This document shows positions 1-8,517 of a DNA stretch of 64,000 bases, in pieces. The position numbers were made by a program, and so were the translations under genes. The notes below the pieces were generated by a model, which saw only the letters and a program-made list of their open reading frames with translations, was not told the origin of the DNA and ran no database searches. Positions within the stretch are counted from its first letter, which is position 1, and each line of letters opens with the position of its first letter. This DNA is from Salinilacustrithrix flava. Lineage in GTDB: Bacteria > Actinomycetota > Acidimicrobiia > Acidimicrobiales > Salinilacustritrichaceae. The stretch is taken from NCBI GenBank assembly GCA_024128875.1, contig JAMYFF010000009.1, positions 124,001-188,000 of the forward strand. The letters are read 5' to 3'.

Positions 1-51
1 CCCCACCGCCGCCACCTGCGTGTCCTGCGCGGACTAGTCACCCCGGGCTGG
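1..51. other. Left-edge fragment, possible gene tail
   Basis: A short reading frame on the plus strand runs in from the left edge and stops at a TAG at 35-37. It could be the last eleven codons of a gene outside the window. It is too short to identify, and GC-rich DNA is often open by chance. Confidence 0.2.
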
Positions 52-1467
52 TCACAGCAGCACGTTCGGGTTCAGGATCCCGTCGGGGTCGAGGGCGGCC
101 TTGATCGCCCGCATGCCGGCGACGTCGCCGGCCGAGCGGTCACGCACCAGCCACGACCGCTTGGCCGTACCGATCCCGTGCTCGGCGCTCACCGAGCCGC
201 CGTCGGCCACCACCCGGCCGAGGACGGCGTCGGCGACGGCATCCCGCGCAACACCAGCCCTGCCAGTTCGGAGAGGGCCAGTTCGGGGAGGGCCGGGGCC
301 GGACGGCGTGGTCACGTTGACGTGGAGGTTGCCGTCGCCGAGGTGGCCGAAGATCCACACCTGTGCATCGGGGTCGACGGCACGGATCAGGTCGGGGACC
401 TGCTCGACGAAGCGAGCCAGGCGTGGCGAGGGCACCGTGACGTCGTACTTCCGGGGCACCCCGAGGCGGGCGATGGCCTCCGTGTGGGCCTCCCGCACGT
501 GCCAGAGGGCGACGGCCCGGGCTGCGTCGGTGGCGACCGCCACGTCGAGCACGCCCGGATGGGCCTCCAGGGCCGCAGCCAGCGCGTCGGTCGGGTCGGG
601 CGGCCCGACCGCCTCGACCGCCACCTGCACCGGAGGCACCGGATCCAGCACCGGGACGACGCCGGTCTGCTCGGCGACGAGGCGGGCCCCGTCGGCGAGC
701 ACCAGCTCGGCGGCCTCGAGCGTCGGCACCGCTCTGCGCAGGTGACCGACGAGGGAGACGGCGTCGGCCACCGTGGCCAGCCCGATCAGGCTGGTCACCG
801 TCGGACCGGGTGCCGGGACCAGGGCGAGGCGGACCCGGGTCACGACGCCGAGCGTGCCCTCGCTGCCGCAGAGCAGGCCGGCGAGGTCGTAGCCGGTGTT
901 GTCCTTGACGAGCCCGCCCAGGCGAGACACGACGTCACCGGTGCCGAGCACCGCCTCCACGCCGAGCAGCTGGTGGCGCGTCGTGCCGTGCCGGAGCACC
1001 CGCAGACCGCCGGCGTTGGTGGCGACCGTGCCGCCGATGGTGGCGGAGTCCCGCGCCGCCAGGTCGACGCCGTAGCGCCAGCCGGCACCCGCCGCCGCCC
1101 GCTGCACCGCGGCCAGGGTCTCCCCGGCGCCGGCGGTGAGCTGACCGGCGTCAGCGTCGACCTCGGTGATGCCGGCCAGGCGCGACGTGGAGAGCACCAC
1201 CTCCCCGGCGAGGGGCACGCCGCCGCCCACCAGGCCGGTGTTGCCGCCCTGGGGGACGAGCGCGATCCGGTCCCGGCGGCAGGCGGCGACGACCTCGGCC
1301 ACCTCGTCGGTCGAGCCGGGTCGCACCACCGCCGGGGACGACCCGACGAAGCCGCCGGTCCAGTCCACGACGTGGGAGGCCACGACGTCGGGGTCCACGA
1401 GCACGTGCTCCTCGCCGACGACGGACCGGAGCGCGCGCAGCATCGAGCGCAGTCGGTGGTCCTCCAC
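52..1467 (-). CDS. FAD-binding oxidase, GlcD/D-lactate dehydrogenase type
   Basis: Flavin-linked oxidase of the glycolate oxidase GlcD / D-2-hydroxyacid dehydrogenase family, which oxidises a 2-hydroxyacid to a 2-oxoacid. The N-terminal FAD_binding_4 (PCMH) domain shows VPQGGNTGLVGGG, then DSATIGGTVATNAGG and CGSEGTLGVVT. The C-terminal cap shows the metal/substrate motif FGHLGDGNLHVNV and SAEHGIGTAKR, and the protein ends LDPDGILNPN, all typical of the family. The length (about 471 residues) is normal. I prefer the GTG at 1467 because a CACACT hexamer lies six bases upstream, as for many genes here; an in-frame ATG at 1443 is the alternative. The gene is divergent from the gamma-glutamyltransferase gene. 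A short tandem duplication (262-291) lengthens a Gly/Pro/Arg loop between the two C-terminal motifs. The substrate cannot be read from the sequence. Confidence 0.9.
   Translation of the reverse strand: MEDHRLRSMLRALRSVVGEEHVLVDPDVVASHVVDWTGGFVGSSPAVVRPGSTDEVAEVVAACRRDRIALVPQGGNTGLVGGGVPLAGEVVLSTSRLAGITEVDADAGQLTAGAGETLAAVQRAAAGAGWRYGVDLAARDSATIGGTVATNAGGLRVLRHGTTRHQLLGVEAVLGTGDVVSRLGGLVKDNTGYDLAGLLCGSEGTLGVVTRVRLALVPAPGPTVTSLIGLATVADAVSLVGHLRRAVPTLEAAELVLADGARLVAEQTGVVPVLDPVPPVQVAVEAVGPPDPTDALAAALEAHPGVLDVAVATDAARAVALWHVREAHTEAIARLGVPRKYDVTVPSPRLARFVEQVPDLIRAVDPDAQVWIFGHLGDGNLHVNVTTPSGPGPPRTGPLRTGRAGVARDAVADAVLGRVVADGGSVSAEHGIGTAKRSWLVRDRSAGDVAGMRAIKAALDPDGILNPNVLL
262..291. repeat. 15-bp tandem duplication inside a coding region
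   Basis: Two adjacent copies (262-276 and 277-291) of a 15-base unit, GCCAGTTCGGRGAGG, differ at one position. The length is a multiple of three, so the frame is kept and the FAD oxidase gains an RTGPL-like repeat in a loop. Confidence 0.75.
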
Positions 1468-1473
1468 CTGCCA

Positions 1474-1490
1474 AGTGTGCCCGGTACGGT
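1474..1490. promoter_or_regulatory. Two divergent -10 hexamers, leaderless type
   Basis: On the minus strand CACACT (1479-1474) ends six bases before the GTG at 1467. On the plus strand TACGGT (1485-1490) ends eight bases before the GTG at 1499. Both spacings suit transcripts that begin at or next to the start codon. No convincing -35 elements are visible. Confidence 0.5.
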
Positions 1491-1498
1491 CCGCCGGC

Positions 1499-3091
1499 GT
1501 GCCCGCCCCCCTCGTGCCCTTCCACACGCTGCGCGCCCGCAGGGGCATGGTCTGCAGCGTCGACCACCTCGCGTCCGGCGCCGGAATCGGTGTGCTCCGG
1601 GCCGGAGGCAACGCCGTCGACGCCGCCATCGCGACCAGTGCGGCGCTCGCCGTCACCACCCAGCACATGTGCGGGATGGGCGGCGACCTGTTCGCCCTCG
1701 TCCACCACGCCGACGGCCAGGACCCGACCTGCCTGAACGCCAGCGGCCGGGCCGGATCGGGTGCGGAGGCCAGGCAGCTCCGCGACGAAGGCCACACCCG
1801 CATGCCCACCGACGAGGACATCCGGGCCGTCACCGTTCCCGGCTGCGTCGACGGCTGGGTGACGCTGCACGAGCGCCACGGGCGCCTGCCGCTCGCCGAC
1901 GTGCTCGAGCCGGCGCGGCTCCTGGCCGAGGAGGGCTTCCCCGCCTCTCCCCTGCTCGCGTTCATGGTGCCCCTCATCGAGCGGGTGGACGGCGCCGACG
2001 ACTACACCCGCCAGCCGGTGCACGAGGGCACGGTGATCCGTCGGCCCGGCGCGGCCCGCACGCTGGCCGCGATCGCCGCCGACGGGCGCGACGCCTTCTA
2101 CGAGGGCGAGTTCGGCGAGGGGCTGCGCCGGATCGGCGGCGGGCTGTTCACCGCCGAGGACCTGGCCCGCTCCCAGGCCGACTGGGTGGCGCCGCTCGGC
2201 ATCGACCTCTGGGGGCACCGGGCCTGGACCGTGCCGCCGAACAGCCAGGGCTACCTCAGCCTCGCCGCGGCCCGGATCGCCGAGCTCGCCGGCTTCGGCC
2301 CCGACCGGGCTCACCGTCCGGGCAGCGAGGAGTGGGCCCACCTGCTGGTCGAGGCCGCCCGCCTCGCCGGTCACGATCGCCTCGACGTGCTCCACGACGG
2401 AGCCGACGGCGACGCCCTGCTCGCCGACGACCGCCTCGCCCCGCGTGCCGGCCGCTTCGACCCGGAGCGCCGCGCTGCGCCCGTCGCCCCCGGCGGCGAC
2501 GGCGACACCATCTACCTGTGCACCGCAGACGGCGAGGGCCAGGCCGTCTCGCTCATCCAGTCCAACGCCCGCGGCTGGGGCGTCCACCTCGCCGTGCCCG
2601 AGGTCGGCATCTTCCTGCACAACCGCGGGCAGGGCTTCTCCCTCGAACCCGGGCACCCGGCCGAGTACCGGCCCGGCCGCCGGCCGCCCCACACCCTCGC
2701 CCCCGCCCTCGTCCAGCGGGCCGACGGCACCCTGCGCGCCGTGCTCGGCACCATGGGCGGCGACACCCAGCCCCAGGTCGTGCTCCAGCTCCTGGCCCGC
2801 CTGCTCGTCGCCGACGAGGACCCGGCCCGCTGCATCGGCGCACCGCGGTGGCGCCTCGGCGACGGCGGCTTCGACACCTGGGAGGGCGAGGGCCCGGGGC
2901 TCGTCGGCGTCGAGCGCGGCGCCCCGGAGTCCTGGGTCGACGGCCTGCGCCGGCGGGGCCATGAGGTGTCGGTGCAGGACCCGTGGAACAGCGGCTACGG
3001 CCACGCCCACCTGATCGAGCGCGCCGAGGACGGCACGCTGGCGGGTGCAGCCGACCCCCGCGCCCTCACGGGCGCGACGGCCACCTGGTGA
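1499..3091 (+). CDS. Gamma-glutamyltransferase family protein
   Basis: Ntn-hydrolase of the gamma-glutamyltranspeptidase family, which cleaves gamma-glutamyl amide bonds (for example in glutathione) and may transfer the glutamyl group. The N-terminal segment GMVCSVDHLASGAGIGVLR, then GGNAVDAAIATSAALAV and the GMGGDLF motif are typical of the large subunit. The self-processing site is probably the Thr in GDGDTIYLCTADG, the expected start of the small subunit, followed by NRGQGFSLEPGHP, RRPPHTLAPALV and GTMGGDTQPQ. At 530 residues it matches the family, in particular the YwrD-like cytoplasmic branch. No signal peptide is visible, so it is probably intracellular. The GTG at 1499 sits eight bases after a TACGGT hexamer; an ATG at 1547 is an alternative start. 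Confidence 0.9.
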   Translation: MPAPLVPFHTLRARRGMVCSVDHLASGAGIGVLRAGGNAVDAAIATSAALAVTTQHMCGMGGDLFALVHHADGQDPTCLNASGRAGSGAEARQLRDEGHTRMPTDEDIRAVTVPGCVDGWVTLHERHGRLPLADVLEPARLLAEEGFPASPLLAFMVPLIERVDGADDYTRQPVHEGTVIRRPGAARTLAAIAADGRDAFYEGEFGEGLRRIGGGLFTAEDLARSQADWVAPLGIDLWGHRAWTVPPNSQGYLSLAAARIAELAGFGPDRAHRPGSEEWAHLLVEAARLAGHDRLDVLHDGADGDALLADDRLAPRAGRFDPERRAAPVAPGGDGDTIYLCTADGEGQAVSLIQSNARGWGVHLAVPEVGIFLHNRGQGFSLEPGHPAEYRPGRRPPHTLAPALVQRADGTLRAVLGTMGGDTQPQVVLQLLARLLVADEDPARCIGAPRWRLGDGGFDTWEGEGPGLVGVERGAPESWVDGLRRRGHEVSVQDPWNSGYGHAHLIERAEDGTLAGAADPRALTGATATW

Positions 3092-3114
3092 TCAGCGGCT
3101 GACCATCTCGCAGA

Positions 3115-3936
3115 TCAGCTCGGGTCGGTGAAGGACGGGTCGCGCTTCTCGAAGCCCGACATCACGGCCTCGACCTGGTTGGGGCTGCCGATCAGCGCAC
3201 CGATCTCGCGTCGCTCGTCAGCGAACTGCTGCTCGATCGGCACCAGTCCGGACTGGTTCAGCAGGCGCTTGGCGGCCCGCACGGCGTCGGGGCTCTTGCC
3301 GGCGATCTCGGCGGCCAGCGCCTTGGCCTCGGCCAGCGGGTCGGTGGCGACGCGGGTGGCGAGGCCGATGCGCACGGCCTCCTCGCCCTCGACCATGCGG
3401 CCGGTGAAGGTGAGCTCCTTGGCGACGTCGAGGCCGACCAGGCGCCGCAGCATCCACGTGCCGGTCATGTCGGGCACCAGGCCCCACTTGACCTCGAGCA
3501 CGCTCATGCGGGCGTCGGGGGCGATGATCCGGATGTCGGCACCGAGGGCGATCTGGATGCCGCCGCCGAGGGCCACGCCGTGGATGGCGGCGATGACGGG
3601 CACCGGCACCTCCTGCCAGACGTGCGCGACCTGCTGGCCGAGGTGGGTGATGCGATCGCCGGTCTCTCCGATGGCGCCCATCGACGCCGTGTCGCCGTCG
3701 TCGGCCTTCGGTCCCTCGGCCATCGCCTGGAACGAGCCGAAGTCGAGACCCGAGCAGAACGCGCGACCCTCGCCGGAGAGCACGACGGCCCGGATGGAGC
3801 GATCGGCCTTCACCGTCTCGCCGGCCTCGGCGATGGCGGCGAACATCGCGCCGTCCAGCGCGTTCATCTTGTCCGGGCGGTTCAGCCGGACGTGGGCGAC
3901 GCCGTCAGCGACGTCGATCTGGACGCGATCGCTCAT
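3115..3936 (-). CDS. Enoyl-CoA hydratase/isomerase (crotonase family)
   Basis: Crotonase-fold protein of 273 residues, expected to hydrate or isomerise an enoyl-CoA thioester. The N-terminus VAHVRLNRPDKMNALDG, the first oxyanion-hole segment GEGRAFCSGLDF and the second segment IAAIHGVALGGGIQIALGAD are all present. EVKWGLVPDM and the C-terminal AKELTFTGR are also typical. A clear Shine-Dalgarno sequence (AGGAG) lies seven bases before the ATG. It stands alone on the minus strand between two minus-strand flavoprotein genes. Substrate chain length and exact reaction cannot be told from the sequence; a second paralogue lies at 12865-13689. Confidence 0.9.
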   Translation of the reverse strand: MSDRVQIDVADGVAHVRLNRPDKMNALDGAMFAAIAEAGETVKADRSIRAVVLSGEGRAFCSGLDFGSFQAMAEGPKADDGDTASMGAIGETGDRITHLGQQVAHVWQEVPVPVIAAIHGVALGGGIQIALGADIRIIAPDARMSVLEVKWGLVPDMTGTWMLRRLVGLDVAKELTFTGRMVEGEEAVRIGLATRVATDPLAEAKALAAEIAGKSPDAVRAAKRLLNQSGLVPIEQQFADERREIGALIGSPNQVEAVMSGFEKRDPSFTDPS

Positions 3937-3990
3937 GTCTGCACTCCTGTCGGTGGGGCGGGTTCTGGTCCCGAGCGTTGCCAGTCTGGC

Positions 3991-5436
3991 CTACGCCGCG
4001 TCGGTGCCGAGCCAGCGCAGCGTCGAGCGAGCGGCATGGGAGCCGCACATGCCGTGCACGCCACCGCCGGGCGGGGTGGACGCGGAGCACAGGAACACGC
4101 CCTCGACCGGGGTGGCGTAGGGGTCCAGCGCCGGCCACGGGCGCAGCACCAGCTGCAGGCCGCCGTGGGAGCCGCCGGAGATGTCACCACCGATGAAGGT
4201 CGGGTTGTAGCGGGCGTACTCGGCCGCGGTGATCACGTGCTTGTCGATGACCAGGTCCCGGAAGCCGGGGGCGAAGCGCTCGATCTGATCGGTCATGCGC
4301 TCCGACACGTCCAGGGTCGAGCCGTTCGGCACGTGGGCGTAGGTCCAGAGCGTGTGCTTGCCCTCCGGGGCCCGGGAGTCGTCGAACAGGCTCTGCTGGG
4401 CGGCGAGCACGAAGGGCCGGTCGGGGTGGCCGCCGGCCGCGGTGATCTTCTCCGACAGCGCCAGCTCCTCGTAGGTGCCGGCGAGGTGGACGGTGCCGGC
4501 GCGTCGGGCGTCCTCGTTCGCCCACGGGACGGGGCCGGACAGCGCGAAGTCGACCTTGCACGCGCCCGGGCCGTGGCGGAACCGCTCCAGCCGGCGCCGA
4601 CCGCGGGCGTCCAGGCGGTCGCCCGCCATCGGCACCAGCTGGCGGGGGCTGATGTCGGCGATCACGGCGCGGTGCGGCGGCAGCTCGTCGAGCGAGGCGA
4701 CGTGGCAGTCGGTGACCACGGTGCCCCCGAGGTCCTCGAGGTAGGAGACCAGCGCATCGGTGAGCTTCTGGCTGCCGCCCCGCACCATCGGCCACCCGCG
4801 GGCGTGGGCGAGGCCGCCGAGCATCAGGCCGAACGACGCGGTGAGGATCCGGTCGAGGGGGAGGAACGCGTGGGCGGCCACGCCGGCGAACAGGGCCCGG
4901 GTCTCGTCGGTGCGGAAGCCGGCCGACACCGACTCGGCCCGCCGGATCGCCTGCAGGCCGAAGCGGGCCATCGAGATCGGGTGGCGGGGCGGCCGCACGA
5001 CCGGGCCGAGCAGGTGCGCCTCGACGTCGTCCCAGTGCTCGACCAGCGGCCCGAACAGGGCCTCCCACGCCGTGCCGTCGACCCCGGCCGCCTCGACCGT
5101 CTCGGCGATCGACCGGTGGAACACCCCGGCCCGGCCGCCGTCGAGCGGGTGCACGACGGGGATGTCGGGGTGGACCAGCTCGCAGCCGTGCTCCTCGAGG
5201 GGCACGCTGCGGAAGAACGGCGACCCGGTGGCGAGCGGGTGGATGGCGGAGCACACGTCGTGGTGGAAGCCGGGGCCGGTCAGCTCCGCGGTGCGAGCCC
5301 CACCCCCCGGGGTCTCGTGGGCCTCGAGCACGGTCACCGAGCAACCAGCCCGGGCCACCTCGATCGCAGCGGCCAACCCGTTGGGGCCGGCGCCGATCAC
5401 CACCACGTCCACCGCGTCGCTCATCGGGTCGCTCAT
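3991..5436 (-). CDS. NAD(P)/FAD-dependent oxidoreductase, PYROXD2/CrtI-like
   Basis: A 481-residue flavoprotein related to phytoene desaturases and to PYROXD2-type oxidoreductases. The N-terminal Rossmann motif VVVIGAGPNGLAAAIEVARAG with VLEAHETPGGGARTAE binds FAD. The C-terminus carries PTFIGGDISGGSHGG and VFLCSASTPPGGGVHGMCG, the second FAD-binding region. No carotenoid genes surround it, so a carotenoid role is not supported; PYROXD2-like proteins are common in actinobacteria and their substrates are mostly unknown. ATG 5436 follows a CAGGCT hexamer by six bases, and a second ATG lies four codons in. The 378-base gap upstream is shared with the divergent peptide-transport operon. Confidence 0.88.
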   Translation of the reverse strand: MSDPMSDAVDVVVIGAGPNGLAAAIEVARAGCSVTVLEAHETPGGGARTAELTGPGFHHDVCSAIHPLATGSPFFRSVPLEEHGCELVHPDIPVVHPLDGGRAGVFHRSIAETVEAAGVDGTAWEALFGPLVEHWDDVEAHLLGPVVRPPRHPISMARFGLQAIRRAESVSAGFRTDETRALFAGVAAHAFLPLDRILTASFGLMLGGLAHARGWPMVRGGSQKLTDALVSYLEDLGGTVVTDCHVASLDELPPHRAVIADISPRQLVPMAGDRLDARGRRRLERFRHGPGACKVDFALSGPVPWANEDARRAGTVHLAGTYEELALSEKITAAGGHPDRPFVLAAQQSLFDDSRAPEGKHTLWTYAHVPNGSTLDVSERMTDQIERFAPGFRDLVIDKHVITAAEYARYNPTFIGGDISGGSHGGLQLVLRPWPALDPYATPVEGVFLCSASTPPGGGVHGMCGSHAARSTLRWLGTDAA

Positions 5437-5663
5437 GGCCCCAGCCTGGCCCGTGCCGGCGGTGGGCGCACCCGTGCAGGCAGCGACCGAGGCCTCCGCA
5501 GCACGCAGCGTGTGCGCTCGCTCACGCCCCGACCGATCGGCTGTCCGCTTCGCGGCGCTCGTCCGGTTCGGTCGCAGGTGGGCTCTGTGACGAGTCCATG
5601 ACGCACGTCTGGGGTGCGCGACGGGCGGGCACCCCTGTGCCTAGTGTCACCCGGGCTGGGGAA

Positions 5664-5681
5664 CCTGACCGACCGGTCAAG
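5664..5681. promoter_or_regulatory. Palindromic operator candidate, copy 1
   Basis: CCTGACCGACCGGTCAAG contains a perfect inverted repeat, TGACC (5666-5670) and GGTCA (5675-5679), with a four-base spacer. The same 18 bases, with two changes in the spacer, occur at 47036-47053 in front of the second peptide transporter. A TetR-family regulator gene ends this operon, and TetR proteins usually bind short palindromes of this kind. Regulation by that protein is inferred. Confidence 0.6.
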
Positions 5682-5698
5682 AACGTTCGCCGGCGCTA

Positions 5699-5728
5699 TT
5701 GACACTGTGCCAACAAGGGACTTAGCGT
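5699..5728 (+). promoter_or_regulatory. Promoter of the first peptide-transport operon
   Basis: A consensus -35 box TTGACA (5699-5704) is followed after 18 bases by TAGCGT (5723-5728). This leaves a 5' leader of about 80 bases before the GTG at 5815. The operator candidate lies about 20 bases upstream of the -35 box. Confidence 0.6.
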
Positions 5729-5814
5729 CCCGCAGACGTGACCGTCGCCACCCGAGGGCGGTGCACGAACCAGGGCGTGCGGGACCCTCCCGACGCCGAG
5801 ACCAAGGGGGAAAT

Positions 5815-7524
5815 GTGACGAGCCGAAACTCGACGCGCCGGTGGATCCGGTTGCTCGCGCTGCTGCTGGGGTTGTCGATGTTCGCTGCCGCGTGCGGCGA
5901 CGACGACGACGGCGGCGAGGGCGCCACGCCGGACGACGGCGCGGAGACCGAGACCGAGGACGGCGTCGACTCGACTCCGGAGGACGCCGAGGGCGATCCG
6001 GTCATGGGCGGCGAGCTCACCTACGCCCTCGAGGCCGAGACCAACGGCGGCTTCTGCCTGCCCGAGGCCCAGCTGGCCATCGCCGGCATGCAGGTCGCCA
6101 CGACCGTCTACGACACGCTGACCAAGCCCGACGCCGACGGCGAGATCCAGCCGTACCTGGCCGAGTCGGTGGAGCCCAACGAGGACTTCACCCAGTGGAC
6201 GATCACCGTCCCGGAGGGCGTCACGTTCCACGATGGCTCCCCGCTGGACGCCCAGGTCGTGGCCAACAACCTCGACGCCTACCGCGGCGCCTACGAGGGT
6301 CGGAACCCGGCCCTGTTCGTGTTCGTGTTCCAGAACATCGAGTCCGTGGAGGTCGTCGACCCGATGACCGTCCAGGTCAACATGGTCACCCCGTGGACCG
6401 CCTTCGACTGGTTCCTGTGGAGCTCCAACCGCGTCGGCATCCTGGCCCAGGCCCAGCTCGACGACACCGAGACCTGCGGCACGAACATCATCGGCACCGG
6501 CCCGTTCCAGCTCGAGAACTGGACGGTGAACGAGGAGTTCGTCGCCACCAAGTTCGCCGATTACTGGCTGACCGACGAGGACGGCAACCAGCTGCCCTAC
6601 CTGGACTCGATCACCTACGTGCCGATCCCCGAGATCGCCAGCCGCGGCAACGCCCTCGAGTCCGGCCAGGTGGACGTGCTCCACACCTCCGACACCGAGC
6701 AGATCGCCCAGCGCCTGCAGGGCCTCGCCGACTCGGATGAGATCAAGCTGCTGGCGACCGATGCGTACGGCGAGGTCAACTACCTCATGCTGAACCAGTC
6801 GCAGGCGCCGTTCGACAACAAGAACGCCCGCCTCGCGTTGGCGCACGCGCTCGACCGCCAGCTGCTGATCGACGTGCGCGGCGGCGGCATCGGCCAGGTC
6901 GCCGATGGCCCCTTCGCCGAGGACGTCACCGGCTACGTCGAGGACCCGGGCTACCCGCAGTACGACGTGGAGCTGGCCCGCCAGTTCGCCCAGGCCTACG
7001 AGGACGAGACCGGGCAGCCGCTCGAGTTCTCCTACACCTTCGTGTCCACGGAGTCCGGTCAGCTGACCGCCCAGGAGATCCAGACCCAGCTGGCCGACGC
7101 CGGCATCACGATCAACCTGGATCCGGCCGGCGACCAGGCCACCACCATCAACAACGCCCTGGCCGGCGACTTCCAGGCCGTGGGCTGGCGCAACCACCCC
7201 GGCGCCGATCCGGACACGCAGTACAACTGGTGGGCCACCGGCTCGCCCGTGAACTTCGGCCGCATCGACGACCCGGAGCTCCAGCGCCTGCTCGACGAGG
7301 GTCGCCAGGCGCCCCCCGGCGAGGAGCGCGAGGGCATCTACCAGGACCTCACCCGGCGCTTCGCCGAGGAGGTCCACAACGTGTGGACGTCGACGACGGT
7401 GTGGGCCATCGCGGCCGAGCCGAACGTCCAGAACCTGCTCGGCTACGGCCCGCAGGGTGGCTCGGGTGCGTTCCCGGGCCTGGGTACCGGTCACGACGTG
7501 ACCGGCATCTGGATCAGCGAGTGA
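5815..7524 (+). CDS. Peptide ABC transporter substrate-binding lipoprotein
   Basis: Solute-binding protein of the SBP_bac_5 (DppA/OppA) family, 569 residues, expected to be anchored outside the membrane and to deliver oligopeptides or similar ligands. The start is a GTG with a strong AAGGGGGAAA ribosome-binding site. A lipoprotein signal peptide (RR..., hydrophobic LLALLLGLSMFAAAC) ends at Cys 27 or so. A very acidic Asp/Glu linker of about 35 residues follows before the folded domain begins at GGELTYALEAET. Family segments include YDTLTKPDADGEIQPYLAES, VTFHDGSPLDAQVV, GTGPFQLENW and NYLMLNQSQAPFDNKNAR. It heads a five-gene transporter operon plus tetR. Its paralogue at 47125 shares the acidic linker. 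The ligand is unknown. Confidence 0.93.
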   Translation: MTSRNSTRRWIRLLALLLGLSMFAAACGDDDDGGEGATPDDGAETETEDGVDSTPEDAEGDPVMGGELTYALEAETNGGFCLPEAQLAIAGMQVATTVYDTLTKPDADGEIQPYLAESVEPNEDFTQWTITVPEGVTFHDGSPLDAQVVANNLDAYRGAYEGRNPALFVFVFQNIESVEVVDPMTVQVNMVTPWTAFDWFLWSSNRVGILAQAQLDDTETCGTNIIGTGPFQLENWTVNEEFVATKFADYWLTDEDGNQLPYLDSITYVPIPEIASRGNALESGQVDVLHTSDTEQIAQRLQGLADSDEIKLLATDAYGEVNYLMLNQSQAPFDNKNARLALAHALDRQLLIDVRGGGIGQVADGPFAEDVTGYVEDPGYPQYDVELARQFAQAYEDETGQPLEFSYTFVSTESGQLTAQEIQTQLADAGITINLDPAGDQATTINNALAGDFQAVGWRNHPGADPDTQYNWWATGSPVNFGRIDDPELQRLLDEGRQAPPGEEREGIYQDLTRRFAEEVHNVWTSTTVWAIAAEPNVQNLLGYGPQGGSGAFPGLGTGHDVTGIWISE

Positions 7525-7566
7525 TCCAGCGATGACCCCGAGGCTGACGAGCAGGAAGCAGGATTC

Positions 7567-8517
7567 GTGAACAACGCACTACGGAAGCTGGGACAGCTCG
7601 CACTCGTGCTGTTCCTGGTGACCCTGTTCACCGCCCTGCTCGTCAGCCTCCTGCCGGGCGATCCGGCCGAGGTCATCATCCCCTTCGGCGACGAATCGGA
7701 CCGGGAGGCGCTCCGCGAGGAGCTGAACCTCGACGACCCCCTCCCGGTCCGCTACGTCGCCTGGCTCGGTGACTTCGTCACCGGCGACATGGGCAACTAC
7801 TACCGCCAGAGCATCACCGAGCCGGTCGCCGACCGGGTCACCCAGGCGGCACCCGTCTCCCTCCTGCTCATGCTCTACGCGCAGGTGCTCGCCCTCGTCA
7901 TCGCCATCCCGCTGGGGGTGATCACGGCGCAGCGGGCGGGCAGCTTCTTCGACAAGTTCACCAACACCACGGCCTTCGGGATCCTGGCCATCCCCAACTT
8001 CGTGCTCGCCCTCGTGCTGTCCTACGTCGTGGGCGTGGAGCTCGGCTGGCTGCCACCCCAGGGCTACGTGCGCTTCAGCAACGACATCGGCGAGCACTTC
8101 CGATCGATGATCCTGCCCTCGATCAGCCTCGCCGCCGGCCAGGTCGCCGTGTACATGCGCCTGCTGCGCACGGACATGGTCGCCACCCTGCAGGAGGACT
8201 TCATCCTCATGGCCAAGGCCAAGGGGTTGTCCAACAAGCGGGTGCTGTGGCGCCACGCCCTGCGCCCCTCCAGCCTCACGCTGCTCACCGTCGCCGGCCT
8301 CAACGTCGGCACGCTCGTGGGCGGCGCGCTCATCATCGAGATCATCTTCACCCTGCCCGGCATGGGTGTGCTGATCTTCCAGGCCATCAGCGAGCGCCAG
8401 TACGTGGCGATCCAGTCGCTGGTCGCCCTCATCGCCGTCGGCTACGTCCTCGTGAACGTCTTCGTCGACATGCTCTACGCCGCCCTCGACCCGAGGATCC
8501 GCAGTGCCCGAGGTTGA
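7567..8517 (+). CDS. Peptide ABC transporter permease, DppB type
   Basis: Inner-membrane permease of the DppB/OppB family, 316 residues. It opens with a membrane helix (LALVLFLVTLFTALLVSLL), has the DppB-type periplasmic segment (LPGDPAEVIIPFG, NLDDPLPVRYVAWLGDFVTGDMG) and five further helices. The cytoplasmic EAA loop that contacts the ATPase is visible at DFILMAKAKGLSNKRVLWRHALRPS. GTG start, 42 bases after the binding-protein gene. The end overlaps the next permease gene by 14 bases, so the two are probably translationally coupled. Confidence 0.92.
   Translation: MNNALRKLGQLALVLFLVTLFTALLVSLLPGDPAEVIIPFGDESDREALREELNLDDPLPVRYVAWLGDFVTGDMGNYYRQSITEPVADRVTQAAPVSLLLMLYAQVLALVIAIPLGVITAQRAGSFFDKFTNTTAFGILAIPNFVLALVLSYVVGVELGWLPPQGYVRFSNDIGEHFRSMILPSISLAAGQVAVYMRLLRTDMVATLQEDFILMAKAKGLSNKRVLWRHALRPSSLTLLTVAGLNVGTLVGGALIIEIIFTLPGMGVLIFQAISERQYVAIQSLVALIAVGYVLVNVFVDMLYAALDPRIRSARG

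Larger units (their letters stand above)
5437..5814. promoter_or_regulatory. Intergenic control region of the peptide-transport operon
   Basis: This 378-base stretch has no gene I can support. It lies between the minus-strand flavoprotein gene and the plus-strand transport operon. It holds a CTAGTGTC element (5641-5648) that recurs upstream of the second transporter locus, a palindromic operator candidate (5664-5681), a promoter candidate (5699-5728) and a purine-rich ribosome-binding site (around 5804-5812). Confidence 0.6.

Noticed and set aside
5642..5647. TAGTGT as the main promoter of the first transporter operon
   Set aside because: No acceptable -35 box lies upstream at 16-18 bases, whereas TTGACA with TAGCGT further downstream is a full promoter. 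It could still be a minor second promoter.
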